From: Bacteroidales bacterium
GTDB taxonomy: Bacteria > Bacteroidota > Bacteroidia > Bacteroidales > UBA12077
Direction: 5' to 3'
NCBI GenBank assembly: GCA_030600865.1
Contig: JAUVUS010000054.1
Coordinates: forward strand, 1-9,807
Length of the DNA stretch: 9,807 nt
Shown here: positions 7,437-9,807 of the stretch, piece by piece
How the letters are laid out: each line of letters begins with the position of its first letter
Numbering within the stretch: the stretch's first letter is position 1
Made by a program: the position numbers and the translations under genes
Notes under the pieces: generated by a model
What the model saw: only the letters and a program-made list of their open reading frames with translations
Database searches by the model: none
What the model was told of the DNA's origin: nothing

Positions 7437-9266
7437 ATGACGGCAATATATACAGAAGATAGTATACGTACACTTGATTGGAAAGAACACATAAGGAAGC
7501 GTCCGGGAATGTATATCGGAAAATTAGGTGATGGTTCTTCGCAGGATGATGGGATTTACGTATTATTAAAAGAAGTTATGGATAATTCTATCGATGAGTA
7601 TATGATGGGATTTGGAAAGACAATTGATATTGAAATAACTGACAGTTATGTAAAAGTAAGGGATTTCGGTCGTGGAATACCTTTAGGAAAATTAATGGAT
7701 GTTGCTTCAAAAATGAATACAGGAGCAAAATATGATTCCAAAGCGTTTAAAAAATCAGTTGGTCTGAATGGTGTTGGTATTAAAGCGGTTAATGCTTTAT
7801 CAGCCAGTTTTAAAATAGAAGCTTTTCGCGATGGAGAAAGAAAATGTGTTGAATTTGCTAATGGCGAGGTGATTAGCGATGAAGATGTCCAGAAAACATC
7901 TGAAAAAAATGGTACTTTAACAACCTTTGTGCCCGACAGAGAGATATTCGGGGATTACCACTACATTGAAGAATATGTTGTTGTTCTTATTCAGAATTAT
8001 GTTTTTTTAAACTCCGGCTTAACTGTTAAACTAAATGGTAAGAAGTATTATTCTGATAACGGACTTCGTGATCTTTTAGATCAGAATATTAGTTCTGAAG
8101 GATTATACCCGATTATTCATTTAAAAGGTGAAGATATTGAGGTAGCTATTACACATGGCAATCAGTATGGCGAAGAGTATTATAGTTTTGTAAACGGCCA
8201 GCATACAGTACAGGGAGGATCACATTATACATCTTTCCGCGAAGCATATGTTAAAACAATTCGCGAGTTTTATAAAAAGGATTTTGATGCTTCAGATATT
8301 AGAACATCTATTGTTGCAGCTATAAGTATTAAGGTTGAAGAACCTATTTTCGAGTCGCAAACAAAAACAAAGCTTGGTTCAAAAAATATAGCTCCAAATG
8401 GTCCTTCCATCAGAAACTTTATAGGAGATTTTTTAAAGAAAGAGCTTGATAATTACCTCCACCGAAACGATGAGGTTTCTGAAGCACTTCACAGGAAGAT
8501 TATAGAATCGGAAAAAGAGAGAAAAGCAATTTCCGGAATTAAAAAATTAGCTAAGCAAAGAGCAAAAAAAGCAAGCCTTCACAATAAAAAATTACGTGAT
8601 TGTCGGATGCATTATAACACAAACGATGAACGTAAAAACGAAACAATGATTTTTATTACCGAGGGAGATTCAGCAAGTGGTTCTATTACAAAATCGCGCG
8701 ATGTAAATACTCAGGCTGTTTTCAGTTTAAAAGGTAAGCCATTAAATACTTATGGTTTAACTAAGAAAATTGTTTACGAAAATGAGGAGTTTAATTTATT
8801 GCAGGCAGCTCTCGATATTGAGGAAGGAATTGAAAACTTAAGATATAAGAATGTAGTTATAGCAACCGATGCCGATGTGGATGGTATGCATATTAGATTA
8901 CTATTGATTACATTTTTCCTGCAGTTTTTCCCTGATCTGGTTAAAAACGGACATCTATATATTCTACAAACACCATTATTCAGGGTTCGGAATAAAAAGG
9001 ATACCATTTACTGTTATAGTGAAGTAGAAAAGACTAAAGCTATAAACAAACTAAAAAATAATACTGAAATAACAAGGTTTAAAGGTCTTGGTGAAATATC
9101 GCCTGATGAGTTTAAGTATTTTATAGGTAAAGATATTCGTCTGGATCCTGTACGGCTTAGGAGGGATGATGCAGTAAAAGATTTACTGGAATTTTACATG
9201 GGCAAAAACACACCCGAAAGACAGGATTTTATTGTTGAAAATCTTAAAGTCGAAGTTTCAGATTAA
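7437..9266 (+). CDS. parE: DNA topoisomerase IV subunit B (ParE)
   Basis: The 609-residue ATPase subunit of the type IIA topoisomerase that decatenates daughter chromosomes, working as a ParC2ParE2 tetramer. The GHKL ATPase domain shows KEVMDN (E46, N50), DFGRG (76-80) and the lid GLNGVGIK (109-116). The transducer domain carries QTKTKLG (308-314), with K310 or K312 as the ATP-sensing lysine. The TOPRIM domain has TEGDSASG (408-415), with E409, and DADVDG (478-483), holding the metal-binding aspartates, followed by RFKGLGE (547-553). The frame is open back to a TTG at 7377, but that TTG lies inside a palindrome. The ATG at 7437 gives the [29 protein letters not shown] start typical of the family. 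A six-codon ORF at 7420-7440 overlaps this start as ATGA. ParE, not GyrB, is inferred from the short length and the parC that follows 38 bases downstream. Confidence 0.93.
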   Translation: MTAIYTEDSIRTLDWKEHIRKRPGMYIGKLGDGSSQDDGIYVLLKEVMDNSIDEYMMGFGKTIDIEITDSYVKVRDFGRGIPLGKLMDVASKMNTGAKYDSKAFKKSVGLNGVGIKAVNALSASFKIEAFRDGERKCVEFANGEVISDEDVQKTSEKNGTLTTFVPDREIFGDYHYIEEYVVVLIQNYVFLNSGLTVKLNGKKYYSDNGLRDLLDQNISSEGLYPIIHLKGEDIEVAITHGNQYGEEYYSFVNGQHTVQGGSHYTSFREAYVKTIREFYKKDFDASDIRTSIVAAISIKVEEPIFESQTKTKLGSKNIAPNGPSIRNFIGDFLKKELDNYLHRNDEVSEALHRKIIESEKERKAISGIKKLAKQRAKKASLHNKKLRDCRMHYNTNDERKNETMIFITEGDSASGSITKSRDVNTQAVFSLKGKPLNTYGLTKKIVYENEEFNLLQAALDIEEGIENLRYKNVVIATDADVDGMHIRLLLITFFLQFFPDLVKNGHLYILQTPLFRVRNKKDTIYCYSEVEKTKAINKLKNNTEITRFKGLGEISPDEFKYFIGKDIRLDPVRLRRDDAVKDLLEFYMGKNTPERQDFIVENLKVEVSD

Positions 9267-9304
9267 AAAAACAGATTGATCAATTAAAAGAGATTGTTGT
9301 AAGG

Positions 9305-9807
9305 ATGAGTAACGAGAAAAACGAAAAAACAGATCAACAGAACAAAGAAGAATTAGAACTGAATTCAGAAATTTCTGATAAGGAAAAGCAGAGCGAAGAG
9401 ATGCATAAAATAGTGCATCTGTCGGGAATGTATAAAGAATGGTTTCTTGACTATGCTTCGTATGTAATACTTGAAAGAGCTGTTCCTCATTTACATGATG
9501 GACTAAAACCTGTTCAGCGTAGGATTTTACATGCGATGAAAAGGCTGGATGACGGCAGGTATAATAAAGTTGCCAATATTATTGGTTATACAATGCAGTA
9601 TCATCCTCATGGAGATGCGTCAATTGGAGATGCTCTTGTTCAGATTGGGCAAAAAGATTTGTTAATTGATGCTCAAGGTAACTGGGGAAATGTTTTAACC
9701 GGCGATGGAGCTGCTGCTTCCAGGTATATCGAAGCCCGATTATCAAAGTTTGCTCTGGATGTTGTTTTTAATCCTAAAACTACTGAATGGAAAAAGTCAT
9801 ACGATGG
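9305..9807 (+). CDS. parC: DNA topoisomerase IV subunit A (ParC), N-terminal part, cut by window end
   Basis: The first 167 codons of the DNA breakage-reunion subunit that partners ParE. After a charged, Glu/Lys-rich extension (about residues 2-35) the winged-helix domain begins with SGMYKEWFLDYASYVILERAVPHLHDGLKPVQRRIL. The catalytic tyrosine is Y141 in AAASRYIEARL, preceded by R140. The quinolone-determining stretch is HPHGDASIGD (100-109). The position equal to GyrA Ser83 is A105, with serine one residue later, and the acidic position is D109. The ATG at 9305 follows directly on an AAGG, too close for a normal Shine-Dalgarno spacing. It lies 38 bases after parE with no terminator between, so the two subunits are probably one transcript. 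The frame is open at the window end. Confidence 0.93.
   Translation, partial: MSNEKNEKTDQQNKEELELNSEISDKEKQSEEMHKIVHLSGMYKEWFLDYASYVILERAVPHLHDGLKPVQRRILHAMKRLDDGRYNKVANIIGYTMQYHPHGDASIGDALVQIGQKDLLIDAQGNWGNVLTGDGAAASRYIEARLSKFALDVVFNPKTTEWKKSYD

Noticed and set aside
8774..9007. Minus-strand open frame of 77 codons inside parE
   Set aside because: It is antisense to the conserved TOPRIM region of parE, whose coding constraint explains it.

Overview
This AT-rich window carries ordinary Bacteroidota chromosome genes. The assignment rests on protein character: an Obg G domain with a serine G4 motif (SKSD), a parE-parC pair whose sequences read like Bacteroidota topoisomerase IV, a membrane-spanning MutS-like ATPase, an M49-like lipoprotein of a type I recall mainly from Bacteroidota, and a TAnnTTTG-type promoter element. 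Genus or order cannot be fixed from the sequence. I see no phage, transposon, CRISPR, tRNA or rRNA, and no intergenic stretch reaches 300 bases.

Layout, left to right. (1) The 3' end of obg, followed after 10 bases by a PAP2-type membrane phosphatase, probably one operon. (2) A 220-base gap with an imperfect inverted repeat built on GGCYATT heptads, then lplA (lipoate-protein ligase). (3) A 550-residue lipoprotein of the M49-like dipeptidyl-peptidase type in which both zinc-binding histidines are replaced, closed by a strong hairpin terminator. (4) A convergent gene on the minus strand for a small secreted protein of unknown function. (5) A divergent pair on the plus strand, plsC (1-acylglycerol-3-phosphate acyltransferase) overlapping by 11 bases a MutS-family ATPase with predicted membrane segments instead of mismatch-recognition domains. 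(6) parE and the start of parC, the two subunits of topoisomerase IV, preceded by a perfect 11-bp inverted repeat.

Most genes are housekeeping: ribosome assembly, envelope lipid metabolism, lipoylation, and chromosome decatenation. The observations most worth following are the apparently inactive M49-like lipoprotein, the membrane MutS-like protein coupled to plsC, the palindrome in front of parE, and the heptad-based intergenic repeat. I found no clear new multi-gene system, and I do not claim one.
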